NCBI RefSeq assembly: GCF_000716595.1
Contig: NZ_JNXC01000011.1
Coordinates: forward strand, 1-64,000
Reading direction: 5' to 3'
Source of the DNA: Saccharothrix sp. NRRL B-16314
Lineage (GTDB): Bacteria; Actinomycetota; Actinomycetes; Mycobacteriales; Pseudonocardiaceae
Length of the DNA stretch: 64,000 bases
Below, piece by piece: positions 41,693 to 51,430 of the stretch; position 1 is the stretch's first letter; the number at the start of each line of letters is the position of its first letter. The notes below the pieces were generated by a model, which did no database searches, was not told the origin of the DNA, and saw only the letters and a program-made list of their open reading frames with translations. The translations under genes and the position numbers were made by a program.

Positions 41693-44133
41693 GTCCGCAC
41701 CGCGCTCAGGGCGTTGGCCGTTCGCAGCACCAGCGGGCCGGTGAGCGCGGACGGGTCGGCCAGCTCGGTCGAGGTCCGGACCAGGAACGAGTGCGTCCCG
41801 CCCGCGGGAAGGGTGACCAGCGCGTCGTCGGTCACGGCGTCCTCGGCGACCCGGTCCGCCAGCACGGCGACGTCGCGGGCGAAGGAGGTCGCGGTGACGT
41901 CCACCCGGTAGCCCTCGGCCACCCGGCGCACCTCGGCGGTGAGCGGCGCGGTGTCGTAGGACAGCTCCAGGTCCTCCTGGAACAGGTGCGCGGTGCGCGC
42001 GTCGTCCGCCTCCACCACCAGCACCTCCGCCTTCGGGTCGCCGGGCGTGACCAGCTCCGCCGCCAGCTCCAGCCGTGCGACCGACCTGGCCGGCACGTCG
42101 AGCGGGAGTTTAACCGCCGCGAGCACGTCACCGGTGAACGTCTGCCGCTCCAGCGCGACTTCGCTGGTCCAGACCTCGTCCGTGTCGTTGACGGCGATCA
42201 GCGCGTCCACGCCGTCCCTCGGCTGGACGGTGAGCAGGCGCGGCGCGAAGGCGTGCTTGAGCGAGTAGTACAGCGGCTTGGGCCGCTCGTCGCCGTCGAC
42301 CGCGGCCCACGAGGTGACCGGCCAGCAGTCGTTGAGCTGCCACACCAGCGCGCCCGCCGTGCGCGGCCAGTGCGAGCGGAAGTGCTCGACGCCGTACGCG
42401 ACCGCGCGGGCCTGGTTCAGCTGGGTGGCCCAGTGCCAGTCCTCGAACGCCGCCGGCGCGTGCAGGTGCGGCGCGAGGCCGCGGTCCAGCTTGCCGTTGC
42501 CGTCCTCGGCCTTCTGGTGCAGCAGGAACGCGGGCGAGGTCGGGGTCATCGGCTCGTCGTGCACCCACCTGGTCAGGGTCGCCCAGGTCGGCGGGCCCTG
42601 GAAGCCGAACTCCGAGCAGAACCGCGGCAGGTGGTCGCGGTAGTGGGTGTAGTCGACCCGGTTCCAGACCTCCCACTCGTGCCTGGTGCCGTGGGTGTCC
42701 TCGTTCGGGTGAAGTTCACCGGGGCTGTACGGGCTGCCCGGCGAGTAGTGCCGGGTCGGGTCCAGCTCGGCGACGATCTTCGGCAGCAGCTCGGTGTAGT
42801 AGCCGTGACCCCAGGTGCGGCCTTCGAGCCTTTCCTTCCAGCCCCAGTCCTCGAAGCCCCAGAGGTTCTCGTTGTTGCCGTTCCACAGCGCGAGGGAGGC
42901 GTGGGACGTGAGCCGGGCGACGTTCTCGCGGGCCTCGGCCTCGACCTCCTCCCACAGCGGCGACTCCTCGGCGTACGCGGCGCAGGCGAACAGGAAGTCC
43001 TGCCACACCAGCACGCCGCGCTCGTCGCAGACGTCGTAGAAGTCCTCGGTCTCGTAGATGCCGCCGCCCCAGATGCGGAGCATGTTCATGTTGGCGTCGA
43101 CGGCCTGCTCGACGCGGCGGACCAGGCGGTCGCGCGTGACGCGGGTGAGGAAGTGGTCGTCCGGGATCCAGTTGGCGCCCTTGGCGAACACCGGCTTGCC
43201 GTTCACGAGGAAGGTGAACGGGGTACCGATCTCGTCGGGGGTGGTGTCGACGGTGATGGTGCGGAAGCCGACGCGGCGCGCGGTCCCGTCCACGTCGTCC
43301 CCACCGGACCGGAGGACGACGTGCAGGTCGTAGAGGGGGTGGTCGCCGTAGCCGACGGGCCACCACAGGTCGACGTCCGGCACCTCGACGGTCACCACGG
43401 CGGTGTCGCCTTCGACGCGGGCGCTCTGCTCGACGCCGCCGACCGCGGCGACCACGGTCAGGTCCGTGTCGCGGGCGCGGTCGACCTCGACGTGCACCTC
43501 GACGCGGCCGGCGCCGTTCTCGTCCACCGTGACCAGCGGGCGGACCTGGTGGAGGCGGGCCTCGGTCCAGCGCTCCAGCCGGACCGGCTTCCAGATGCCG
43601 GCGGTCTGGAGGTCGGGGCCCCAGTCCCAGCCGAACGAGCAGGCCATCTTGCGGACGGCGTTCATCGGGTGCGGGTAGGCGCGGTCGCGCCGGCCCAGCG
43701 CCTTCTCCTGCGCCTCGGCGTACGCGAGGGCGGAGTGGAACGTGACGACCAGGTCGTTCGCGCCGTCCTTCAGGTGCTCGCGCACGTCGAAGCGGTAGGA
43801 GCGGAACATGTTGGCGGTGCTGCCGAGCACCTCGCCGTTCAGCTCGACCGTGGCGACGGTGTCGAGGCCGTCGAACGCGAGCTCGACCTTCTCACCGGAC
43901 TTGGCGGCCTCGGCCTCGAACGTCAGGGCGTAACGCCAGTCGGCGCGGTGCATCCAGGCCAGCTCGGCCTCGTTGGTGTCGAGGTACGGCTCGGGGATCA
44001 GGTCCGCCGCGAGGAGGTCGAGGTGCGTGCTGCCGGGCACGACGGCGGGGACTTCGCGGCCGGCGACGGCCGACGGGACCGGCCCGCCCACCGCGCTCAG
44101 ACGCCACCCGTCGTGCAAGGTCGTGCGGATCAT
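41689..44133 (-). CDS. GH2 beta-mannosidase, intracellular
   Basis: An 814-residue enzyme with no signal peptide. A sugar-binding beta domain at the start (WMHRADWRYALTF) and the beta-mannosidase hallmark FGWDWGPDL precede the TIM barrel, with acid/base Glu422 in WNGNNEN and nucleophile Glu508 in RFCSEFGFQG. It would release mannose from the non-reducing ends of imported manno-oligosaccharides. It heads an operon with the HTH-less LacI protein and the aldo/keto reductase and is divergent from the first GH36 gene. Confidence 0.95.
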   Translation of the reverse strand: MIRTTLHDGWRLSAVGGPVPSAVAGREVPAVVPGSTHLDLLAADLIPEPYLDTNEAELAWMHRADWRYALTFEAEAAKSGEKVELAFDGLDTVATVELNGEVLGSTANMFRSYRFDVREHLKDGANDLVVTFHSALAYAEAQEKALGRRDRAYPHPMNAVRKMACSFGWDWGPDLQTAGIWKPVRLERWTEARLHQVRPLVTVDENGAGRVEVHVEVDRARDTDLTVVAAVGGVEQSARVEGDTAVVTVEVPDVDLWWPVGYGDHPLYDLHVVLRSGGDDVDGTARRVGFRTITVDTTPDEIGTPFTFLVNGKPVFAKGANWIPDDHFLTRVTRDRLVRRVEQAVDANMNMLRIWGGGIYETEDFYDVCDERGVLVWQDFLFACAAYAEESPLWEEVEAEARENVARLTSHASLALWNGNNENLWGFEDWGWKERLEGRTWGHGYYTELLPKIVAELDPTRHYSPGSPYSPGELHPNEDTHGTRHEWEVWNRVDYTHYRDHLPRFCSEFGFQGPPTWATLTRWVHDEPMTPTSPAFLLHQKAEDGNGKLDRGLAPHLHAPAAFEDWHWATQLNQARAVAYGVEHFRSHWPRTAGALVWQLNDCWPVTSWAAVDGDERPKPLYYSLKHAFAPRLLTVQPRDGVDALIAVNDTDEVWTSEVALERQTFTGDVLAAVKLPLDVPARSVARLELAAELVTPGDPKAEVLVVEADDARTAHLFQEDLELSYDTAPLTAEVRRVAEGYRVDVTATSFARDVAVLADRVAEDAVTDDALVTLPAGGTHSFLVRTSTELADPSALTGPLVLRTANALSAVRT

Positions 44134-44190
44134 CGTTCCCCTTTTCCGGCGGCGGTGGCTTTCTGCCGTGTGACAAACAAGGTATGGCGA

Positions 44191-44219
44191 TTCTTACGCC
44201 AGCAACTAAAGTAAGTCAA
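44191..44219 (-). promoter_or_regulatory. Promoter of the beta-mannosidase operon
   Basis: On the minus strand TTGACT (44214-44219), a 17-base spacer and TAAGAA (44191-44196) precede the GH2 gene by about 58 bases. AACTAAAG within the spacer resembles the AACTAAG site upstream of the ROK repressor and the TTAGTT site of the ROK kinase promoter. Confidence 0.55.
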
Positions 44220-44250
44220 CGAGGTTCACCGCCAGAGAGGAAGACCACAA

Positions 44251-46473
44251 GTGGCAGACGTGACGCACCTGCGGGCAGCAGGTGTGAGCCTGGTGCTCGA
44301 CTTCTCCGGAGGAACACTCCCCCGGGTCCGGCACTGGGGTGCCGACCTGGGCGAACTGGATTCCGCCGCGCTGGCCGCGGTGGTCCTGACCCAGCAGCCG
44401 CACCCCATCGGGTACTCGGTGGACGGCCCGGTCGACGTGGCCGTGCTGCCCGAGCAGTCGGCCGGGTGGCTCGGCACGCCGGGCATCATCGGCAACCGGG
44501 GCGGCCGGGACTTCTCCACCGCGTTCCGGGTCGTGTCCGTCGACGGGCCGGCCGTGCACGCGGCCGACGGGTCGGCGGTGCACGCGACCGGCGAGGTGGC
44601 GGTGCACGCGGTCGACGAGGTGGCGGTGCACGCGGTCGACGAGGTTGCCGGGCTCGCGTTGGACCTGGCCATCGAGCTGACGCCGTCCGGACTGGTGCGG
44701 CAGCGAGCCGTGCTGTCCAACACCGGGTCGTCGGAGTTCGCCGTCGACGCGGTGAACCTGACCCTGCCGGTGCCGGGGCAGGCGGTCGAGATCCTGGACT
44801 TCACCGGGCGGTGGACGCGGGAGCGCAGCCCGCAGCGCACGCAGTGGACGCAGGGCCTGCGCGTGCGGGAGAACCGGACCGGGCGGACCGGCTACGACTC
44901 CGCCTACCTGTTCGCGGCGGGCACGGCCGGGTTCGACAACCGGTCCGGCGAGGTGTGGGCCGTGCACACGGCCTGGTCCGGCAACCACCGGACGTTCGCG
45001 GAGAAGACCTACCACTCGGTGTCGCTGCTCGGGTCCGGCGAACTGCTGCTGTCCGGTGAGGTGGTGCTGGCTCCGGGCGAGTCGTACACGTCGCCGTGGC
45101 AGTACGCGTCGTACGGGCAAGGGCTGGACGAGGTGTCCGGCCGGTTCCACCGGTACCTGAGGTCGCGCCCGTCCCACCCGACGTCGCCGCGCCCGGTCGT
45201 GGTGAACACGTGGGAGGCCGTGTACTTCGACCACGACCTGGGTCGGTTGAAGGCCTTGGCGGACGCCGCCGCGTCGGTCGGCGCGGAGCGGTTCGTGCTG
45301 GACGACGGCTGGTTCGGCTCGCGGCGGGACGACCGGCGCGGGCTCGGCGACTGGTACGTGTCGGACGAGGCGTGGCCGGACGGGCTGAAGCCGCTGACGG
45401 ACCACGTGACCGGGCTCGGCCTGCAGTTCGGCATCTGGGTCGAGCCGGAGATGATCAACCCGGACTCCGACCTGGCCCGCGCGCACCCGGACTGGATCAT
45501 GGCGGCGGGCGACCGGCTGCCCCGCACGGCGCGGTTCCAGCAGGTGCTGGACCTGGCGCGGCCCGAGGCGTTCGCGCACATCCTGGAGCGGCTGGACGAG
45601 CTGCTGTCCACGTACCCGGTGTCGTACCTGAAGTGGGACCACAACCGGGACCTGGTGGACTCGGGGCACCGGCCGACGGGGCGTGCGGGGGTGCACGGGC
45701 AGACGTTGGCCATCTACCGGCTGCTGGACGAGCTGCGGCGGCGTCACCCGGGGGTGGAGATCGAGTCGTGCTCGTCCGGTGGTGCGCGGGTGGACCTGGA
45801 GATCCTGGAGCGCACGGACCGGGTGTGGGTGTCGGACTGCATCGACGCGCTGGAGCGGCAGCCGATGCAGCGGTGGACGAACGCCCTGATCCCGTTGGAG
45901 CTGATGGGGACGCACGTGGGGTCGGGGACGTCGCACACGACGCACCGGCAGCACCCGATCGACTTCCGGGCCGGCACGGCGCTGTTCGGGCACTTCGGGA
46001 TCGAGTGGGACCTGACCAAGGCGTCGGCTTCGGACCTGGAGCGGCTGACGTCGTGGGTGGCGCTGTACAAGGAGTTGCGGCCTCTGCTGCACAGCGGCGT
46101 GTCCGTGCACGGTGACCACGCGGACCCGGCGATCGAGGTGCACGGGGTGGTGGCGGAGGACGGCTCGGACGCCGTGTTCGCCATCGTCGCGCTGGCCACG
46201 TCCGAGTTCTACCCGCCGGGTGCCGTGCGCCTGCCCGGCCTGTCGCCCGACCGCACGTACCACGTCCGCCCCCTGCCGCCGGGTGACGTCCCGGACGGCA
46301 ACGCGGACAACTGGGGCGTGCACCTGCCGTGGTGGACGCCCGAGGGCGTCACCCTCCCCGGCCGGGTACTGACCACCGCCGGCGTCCAGGCACCCGTCCT
46401 CCACCCCGAACGCCTCGTCCTCCTCCGCGCCACCACCACCCCACCCCGTGAGTCCTACGTTCACGTCCCGTGA
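44251..46473 (+). CDS. GH36 alpha-galactosidase (first)
   Basis: A 740-residue cytoplasmic enzyme with the N-terminal beta-supersandwich and TIM barrel of GH36: LDDGWFGSRRDD, GIWVEPEMINPDSDL, nucleophile Asp463 in YLKWDHNRD, ESCSSGGARVDLEIL and acid/base Asp529 in VSDCIDALERQ. It would remove alpha-1,6-galactose branches from galactomannan oligosaccharides. A four-fold 24-bp repeat encodes a VHAVDEVA-like stretch in the N-terminal domain. The C-terminus PRESYVHVP and the stop codon come from the GTGAGTCC repeat element. GTG start, GAGAGGAAG upstream. Confidence 0.93.
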   Translation: MADVTHLRAAGVSLVLDFSGGTLPRVRHWGADLGELDSAALAAVVLTQQPHPIGYSVDGPVDVAVLPEQSAGWLGTPGIIGNRGGRDFSTAFRVVSVDGPAVHAADGSAVHATGEVAVHAVDEVAVHAVDEVAGLALDLAIELTPSGLVRQRAVLSNTGSSEFAVDAVNLTLPVPGQAVEILDFTGRWTRERSPQRTQWTQGLRVRENRTGRTGYDSAYLFAAGTAGFDNRSGEVWAVHTAWSGNHRTFAEKTYHSVSLLGSGELLLSGEVVLAPGESYTSPWQYASYGQGLDEVSGRFHRYLRSRPSHPTSPRPVVVNTWEAVYFDHDLGRLKALADAAASVGAERFVLDDGWFGSRRDDRRGLGDWYVSDEAWPDGLKPLTDHVTGLGLQFGIWVEPEMINPDSDLARAHPDWIMAAGDRLPRTARFQQVLDLARPEAFAHILERLDELLSTYPVSYLKWDHNRDLVDSGHRPTGRAGVHGQTLAIYRLLDELRRRHPGVEIESCSSGGARVDLEILERTDRVWVSDCIDALERQPMQRWTNALIPLELMGTHVGSGTSHTTHRQHPIDFRAGTALFGHFGIEWDLTKASASDLERLTSWVALYKELRPLLHSGVSVHGDHADPAIEVHGVVAEDGSDAVFAIVALATSEFYPPGAVRLPGLSPDRTYHVRPLPPGDVPDGNADNWGVHLPWWTPEGVTLPGRVLTTAGVQAPVLHPERLVLLRATTTPPRESYVHVP
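44554..44649 (+). repeat. 24-bp tandem repeat within GH36
   Basis: Four 24-base units, each starting GTGCACGCG, run from 44554 to 44649. The last two differ only at their ends (GTGGCG against GTTGCC). They add about 32 residues to a loop of the N-terminal domain. Confidence 0.9.
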
Positions 46474-46650
46474 GTCCTACCTTCAGAACCCGTGAGTCCT
46501 ACGTTCGGAACCCCCGAGTTCAACGCTCAGTACAAGATCGATGTTCTGAGCGTTGAATTCGGGGGTCCTGAACGTAGGACTCACCTGTACTGAACGTAGG
46601 ACTCACGGGTTCTGAACGTAGGACTCACGCGTTCTGAACGTAGGACTCAC
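46448..46650. repeat. Palindromic GTGAGTCC repeat element, copy B
   Basis: Three direct 22-bp units (46448, 46470, 46492), a core inverted repeat (46511-46530 against 46546-46565, identical arms to copy A, 15-base loop) and four inverted units to 46650. The stop codons of both flanking convergent GH36 genes fall inside it. Each unit read in frame gives R-E-S-Y-V followed, one unit on, by TGA. Confidence 0.93.
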
Positions 46651-48715
46651 GGGGGGTTAGGTGGAGGACGGTGGCGGCGGGGGCGGTGCCGGAGTGGGTG
46701 GCGTGCAGGGTGCCGTGGTCGGCGTCCCACGTGAACGTCCAGGCGGGTGAACTGGCCGGGAACACCGGCGACGCCACCACGTCGGCACCGCGGAGGTGCG
46801 GAACGGGGAGGCTCACGTCGGCGGACGCGCCCGGCAGGCGCCAGACCGTGATGTAGGTGGTCTGCGCGCGCAGACCCTGCGCCACCCACGGGCCGGTGCG
46901 GTCGGTCAGGCCCAGCGGCCAGAACGGGACCGAGGCGGCGATTTCCGGCCGGAGTCCCTTGTGGACGGACACCGCCTCCCGCACGAGAGCGCGTTGCGCG
47001 GCGTCCATCAGGTCCACCCGCCCGGCCAGGTAGAGCCGACCCAGGATGCCGGTCGCCAGCGTGAAAACCGCCTCGTCGGGTGACATCCCCGGCTGCGCGT
47101 ACGCCCAGTTCCCGGCCTGCTCCGGCAGCACGGAAGCCGGCGCGGCAGCGGCGATCGGCGGGTACAGCAACGGGTTCTGCTGGTCCGAAGTGGACTGGAT
47201 GTGCAGGCGCGACAGCATCGCGTAGTCCATCCGCATCGCACCCGACGCGCAGTTCTCCAGCAACAGGTCCGGGTGCCGGGCCAACACCCCGTCCAGCCAC
47301 GCCAGGTGCGCGCGGTTGTGGCCCAGCAGGCCCTCACCCGGCGCGACGCCACCGACGTCCGTGCCCGCACCCGGCATGATGTTGTAGTCCAGCTTGATGT
47401 ACCCGACGCCGAACTCGCCGACCAGCCGGTCCACCACCTCGTCCACGTGCCGGACCGCCGCCGGGTGCCTCAGGTCGAGGTGGAACCGGCCGTGCTCGCC
47501 CACCCGCGCGCCCTGGCGCTGGAAGAAGGCCTCGTCCGGCAACGACCGCGCCAACGCCGACCGCACGCCGACGACCTCCGGTTCCAGCCAGATCCCCGGC
47601 ACCATCCCGCGCGCCCTGATCCGGTCCGCGACCTCGCCGAACCCGCCGGGGAACCGGGTGCGGGACGGGTGCCACTCCCCGACGCTGTCCCACCACTTGC
47701 CGTCCTCGTCGTACCACCCCGCGTCCACGCAGAAGTAGTCCGCGCCGACCGAAGCCGCCGCGTCGATCAACGGCAGCAGCTTCTCCGTCGTCGGATCACC
47801 CATCAGCGTGTTCATGTAGTCGTTGAAGATCACCGGCAGCGACGGCGCACGCCGGTTCCGCAACGTCGCCCGCCGCTGCCGCGTCAACGCACCGAAAGCG
47901 TCGTCCACCCCGCCCGCGACCACGGCCACCGACACCGGCACGGTGGTGAACCCGGCGCCCGCCGACACCACCCGCGACCACTGGTGCTCGGCATCCGTCG
48001 GACCCAGGACCGCCACGTAGGCGCCGGCGACCGTCTCGCCGACCTCCCAGTGCCACGCGCCGTTGTGCTCGACCTGCCAGGCGAGGGCCCAGCTGTCGTC
48101 CCGCGCGACGAGCGCGCCGCACGGCAGGTGCTCGCCGGTCGACCACGAACTCCGGGACGTCAACGCGAACCGGCTGCGTGACGCGTGGTGGTGCACGGTC
48201 GGGTCCATGGCCACCAGACCGGCCTCGCGCAGCGGCGTGCGGTGCCAGCGCGACTCGGCGACCCAGTCCGAGTCTCCGTGCACGAGGTCCACCTCGTCCA
48301 CCGAGCGGTCCGCGTCCACCAGGAACGCCCCGGTGCAGAACGACGTCACCGCCTGCAGGCACACCGGGCCGTCGCCCTCGACGTCGACCTCGGTCCACGT
48401 CCGCACGGCGGGCACCCCGGCGACGCCCTGGAACACGGACGACACCACGAGCCCGCTCACCGGGTCGTGCTGCACGACCCGCAGCTCGTCCGCGGACTCC
48501 ACGTGCGAGCGGTAGCGCAGCCGTGCGCCGATCGTGGTGTCCGCGTAGCGGTGGCTCCCGGGGAACCGCCCGTGACCCAGCGCCTGCACCTCGACCAGCG
48601 GCACGCCGATCCCGTCGACGGGCCCGGAGGGCCGCAACGAGACCAGGCGCACCGGCCGGTCGTCCGAGACGTCCAGCAGCAGCCGGATCGCGTCGGTGGA
48701 CCAGCTGACCGTCAT
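46625..48715 (-). CDS. GH36 alpha-galactosidase (second, divergent subtype)
   Basis: A 696-residue enzyme related to but clearly distinct from the first GH36. It has YFCVDAGWYDEDG, GIWLEPEVVG, the nucleophile segment YIKLDYNIMPG, LLENCASGAMRMDYAML and the acid/base segment QSTSDQQNP. It would remove alpha-galactosyl residues or act on a related alpha-glycoside. Its ATG overlaps the stop of the ABC ATPase gene (ATGA), so it is the last gene of the transporter operon. Its C-terminus PRESYVQNA and stop lie inside the palindromic repeat element. Confidence 0.9.
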   Translation of the reverse strand: MTVSWSTDAIRLLLDVSDDRPVRLVSLRPSGPVDGIGVPLVEVQALGHGRFPGSHRYADTTIGARLRYRSHVESADELRVVQHDPVSGLVVSSVFQGVAGVPAVRTWTEVDVEGDGPVCLQAVTSFCTGAFLVDADRSVDEVDLVHGDSDWVAESRWHRTPLREAGLVAMDPTVHHHASRSRFALTSRSSWSTGEHLPCGALVARDDSWALAWQVEHNGAWHWEVGETVAGAYVAVLGPTDAEHQWSRVVSAGAGFTTVPVSVAVVAGGVDDAFGALTRQRRATLRNRRAPSLPVIFNDYMNTLMGDPTTEKLLPLIDAAASVGADYFCVDAGWYDEDGKWWDSVGEWHPSRTRFPGGFGEVADRIRARGMVPGIWLEPEVVGVRSALARSLPDEAFFQRQGARVGEHGRFHLDLRHPAAVRHVDEVVDRLVGEFGVGYIKLDYNIMPGAGTDVGGVAPGEGLLGHNRAHLAWLDGVLARHPDLLLENCASGAMRMDYAMLSRLHIQSTSDQQNPLLYPPIAAAAPASVLPEQAGNWAYAQPGMSPDEAVFTLATGILGRLYLAGRVDLMDAAQRALVREAVSVHKGLRPEIAASVPFWPLGLTDRTGPWVAQGLRAQTTYITVWRLPGASADVSLPVPHLRGADVVASPVFPASSPAWTFTWDADHGTLHATHSGTAPAATVLHLTPRESYVQNA

Positions 48716-49575
48716 GTGGGGACTTCCTCCCAGGCACCGGTGTTGTGGTCGAACGCGGCGGCGGCACCGGCCCGCTCCACGTCGGCCGGGTCGATGTCCA
48801 CGTTCCGGCCCCGGGCCTCGGGGTTCGGTGCGGCGGACGCCAGGATCTTGGTGTACGGGTGCTGCGGGTTGAGGATCACGTCGTCGGCCGGCCCGCGCTC
48901 GACCACGCGCCCCTTGTAGAGCACGAGGATGTCGTCGGAGAAGTGGCGTGCCGTGGCCAGGTCGTGCGTGATGTAGAGGACGGCCAGGTTCTCCTCGCGC
49001 TGCAGGCGTGCCATCAGGTTGAGCACGCCCAACCGGATCGACACGTCCAGCATCGACACCGGCTCGTCGGCCACCACGACCTTCGCGCCCGGCGCCAGCG
49101 CCCGCGCGATCGCCACCCGCTGCCGCTGACCGCCGGACAGCTCGTGCGGCCGACGTCCGGCGATGTCACGTCCGGGCAGCGACACGCGTTCCAGCAGCTG
49201 CACCACGTCCTCCCAGCCGTGCGGCTGACCGTGCAGCTTCAACGGTCGGGCCAGGTGGTGCTCGATGGTGTGGAACGGGTTCAGCGAGGCGAACGGGTCC
49301 TGGAACACCATCTGCACGTTGTCCCGGTACCGCCGCTCGGCCACCCGCTGCCCGTCCGGACCGGTCAACGTGATGGCGCCGTCGCTCGGCTTCTCCAGCC
49401 GGGCGATCATCCGGGCGATGGTGGACTTGCCCGACCCGGACTCGCCGACCAGCGCGACCGTGCGGCCGGGCGTGAGGGTGAACGACACGTTGTCCACCGC
49501 GCGCAGCCTGACCCGCCGCAGGCCTACCCGGACGTGGAAGTCCTTGACCAGCTCACGAGCTTCCAACGTGGTCAT
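48712..49575 (-). CDS. ABC transporter ATP-binding protein (OppF-like)
   Basis: A 287-residue ATPase of the peptide/oligosaccharide (family 5) importer type: Walker A GESGSGKST, Q-loop MVFQDPFASLNP, signature LSGGQRQRVAIARAL, Walker B VVVADEPVSMLDVS, switch ITHDLATAR, and the C-terminal OppF zone QHPYTKILASAAPNP. It would act with the fused permease-ATPase. Its ATG overlaps the stop of that gene (4 bases). Confidence 0.94.
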   Translation of the reverse strand: MTTLEARELVKDFHVRVGLRRVRLRAVDNVSFTLTPGRTVALVGESGSGKSTIARMIARLEKPSDGAITLTGPDGQRVAERRYRDNVQMVFQDPFASLNPFHTIEHHLARPLKLHGQPHGWEDVVQLLERVSLPGRDIAGRRPHELSGGQRQRVAIARALAPGAKVVVADEPVSMLDVSIRLGVLNLMARLQREENLAVLYITHDLATARHFSDDILVLYKGRVVERGPADDVILNPQHPYTKILASAAPNPEARGRNVDIDPADVERAGAAAAFDHNTGAWEEVPT

Positions 49576-51413
49576 CGGACGCCTCCGGACGGGGTGGGCT
49601 CGCCGGACCGGTCGACCGGCGTCATCTGCTCGCCGGAGCGGACGAACGAGCCGCGTTCGCCGGTCAGGCTGGGGAACGAGTCGAGCAGTTGGCGGGTGTA
49701 CGGGTGCGCGGGCCGCTCGAACATCCGCTGCGCCTCCGCGTACTCGACGACCTCGCCCTCCTTCATCACCGCGATGCGGTCGGCGAGTTCGAGCAGCAGC
49801 GGCAGGTCGTGCGTGATGAACAGGACGGCGAAGCCGATCTCGTCGCGCAGCCGCAGGATCTCCCGCAGGATGCCGCGCTGCACGACCACGTCCAGCGCGG
49901 TGGTCGGCTCGTCCATGATCATGACCTGCGGGTCGAGCAGCAGCGCCATCGCGATCATCACGCGCTGCCGCATGCCTCCGGACAGCTCGTGCGGGAACGA
50001 GCTGAGCCGCCGCACGTCCACGCCGACCAGCTTCAGCACCTCCTCGCACTTGGCCTTGCGCTGCGCCTTGGTCATCTCCGGCCGGTGCGTGGTGAGCACG
50101 TCCTCCAGCTGCGCCTTGATCGAGAGGACCGGGTTCAACGCGTTCATCGCGCCCTGGAACACCATGGACAGCTTCGACCAGCGGAACGCCCGCAGCTCTT
50201 CGGGCGTCAACGCGAGCACGTCGACGTCGTCCCCGGCGCCGTCCTGGCCAGGGAGGTCGTGGAACGTCACCGAGCCGGTGGTCACCTCGGCGGGCGGCCG
50301 GTGCAGCCGGTTGATCGCGTAGGCCAGCGTCGTCTTGCCGCAGCCGGACTCGCCGGCCAGGCCGAGGATCTCGCCGCGCCGCAACGTGATCGACACGTCC
50401 TTGACCGCGTGCACCGGGTTCTCCACCTGGTAGACGACGGACAGGTTCTCCACCGTCAGCACCACGTCGTCGTCCGGCCGCTTGACCGGATCGGGCACCC
50501 GGACCGCTTCCGCCGCCGCTCGACGGGGGATGTCCCGCAGCTTCGGGTTGATGATCTCGTCGATGCTGAAGTTCACCAGCGCCAGGCCGCAGCCGAACAG
50601 GGCGATGATCAGGCCCGGCGGCACGAACCACCACCACGCGTCGCGTTGCAGCGCGAAGCCGTTCTGCGCGTAGTAGAGCATCGTGCCGAGCGTGGACGAG
50701 TTGGACGCGCCCAGCCCGAGGAACGACAGGCCGGCCTCGCTCAGGATCGCGTAGATCACCGAGAAGACGAACTGCGACGCCAGCAGCGGCAGCAGGTTCG
50801 GCAGGATCTCGATCGTGATGACGCGCCACGGCTTCTCGCCGGAGACCTTGGCGGCGGCGACGTAGTCCCGGTTGCGCAACGACAGCGTCTGCGCGCGCAG
50901 CACGCGTGCCGAGGCGGCCCAGCCGGTGATGGCGAGCACCACCGCGATCGTCCACGAGCCGCGCTGGTCGGCGGGCACGAACGCGGAGATGACGATCACC
51001 AGCGGCAGGCCGGGGATCACCAGCATCACGTTGGAGAACAGGGAGAAGCCCTCGTCCACGTACCCGCCGACGTAGCTGCCGACGATGCCGAACAACGCCG
51101 ACAGGGCGGTGGCCATCACGCCGACGAGCAGGCCGATGTAGAGCGAGCCCCTGGTGGCGTGCGCGAGCTGGGCCACGATGTCCTGGCCGGTCTGCGTGGT
51201 GCCCAGCCAGAACTCGCCGCCCGGCGCGGTCAGGCTGATGTCGCGGATCGTGTTCGGGTCGCCGACCAGGAACGGACCGACCACGCCGAGGAACGTGATG
51301 AGCCCGATCAGGACGAGGCCGACGCCGAGCTTCGGCGACCAGCGCGGCAGCATGGACCGCCAGCCGGCCCGTCCGCGCGGAGGCTCGACGGTGACAGCAC
51401 TGAGATTCGTCAC
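49572..51413 (-). CDS. Fused ABC permease and ATP-binding protein (DppC-DppD type)
   Basis: A 613-residue fusion. The first half (about 1-300) is a DppC-like permease with a cytoplasmic lead, [27 protein letters not shown] and the EAA-type loop [27 protein letters not shown]. The second half is an OppD-type ATPase with [48 protein letters not shown] and [14 protein letters not shown]. Such fusions are known in actinomycetes. With the DppB-like permease and lipoprotein it forms one importer. The GTG at 51413 follows AAGGAG by about 9 bases; the open frame further upstream overlaps the next gene and is rejected. Confidence 0.92.
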   Translation of the reverse strand: MTNLSAVTVEPPRGRAGWRSMLPRWSPKLGVGLVLIGLITFLGVVGPFLVGDPNTIRDISLTAPGGEFWLGTTQTGQDIVAQLAHATRGSLYIGLLVGVMATALSALFGIVGSYVGGYVDEGFSLFSNVMLVIPGLPLVIVISAFVPADQRGSWTIAVVLAITGWAASARVLRAQTLSLRNRDYVAAAKVSGEKPWRVITIEILPNLLPLLASQFVFSVIYAILSEAGLSFLGLGASNSSTLGTMLYYAQNGFALQRDAWWWFVPPGLIIALFGCGLALVNFSIDEIINPKLRDIPRRAAAEAVRVPDPVKRPDDDVVLTVENLSVVYQVENPVHAVKDVSITLRRGEILGLAGESGCGKTTLAYAINRLHRPPAEVTTGSVTFHDLPGQDGAGDDVDVLALTPEELRAFRWSKLSMVFQGAMNALNPVLSIKAQLEDVLTTHRPEMTKAQRKAKCEEVLKLVGVDVRRLSSFPHELSGGMRQRVMIAMALLLDPQVMIMDEPTTALDVVVQRGILREILRLRDEIGFAVLFITHDLPLLLELADRIAVMKEGEVVEYAEAQRMFERPAHPYTRQLLDSFPSLTGERGSFVRSGEQMTPVDRSGEPTPSGGVR

Positions 51414-51430
51414 GGTGTCCGTTCTCCTTC

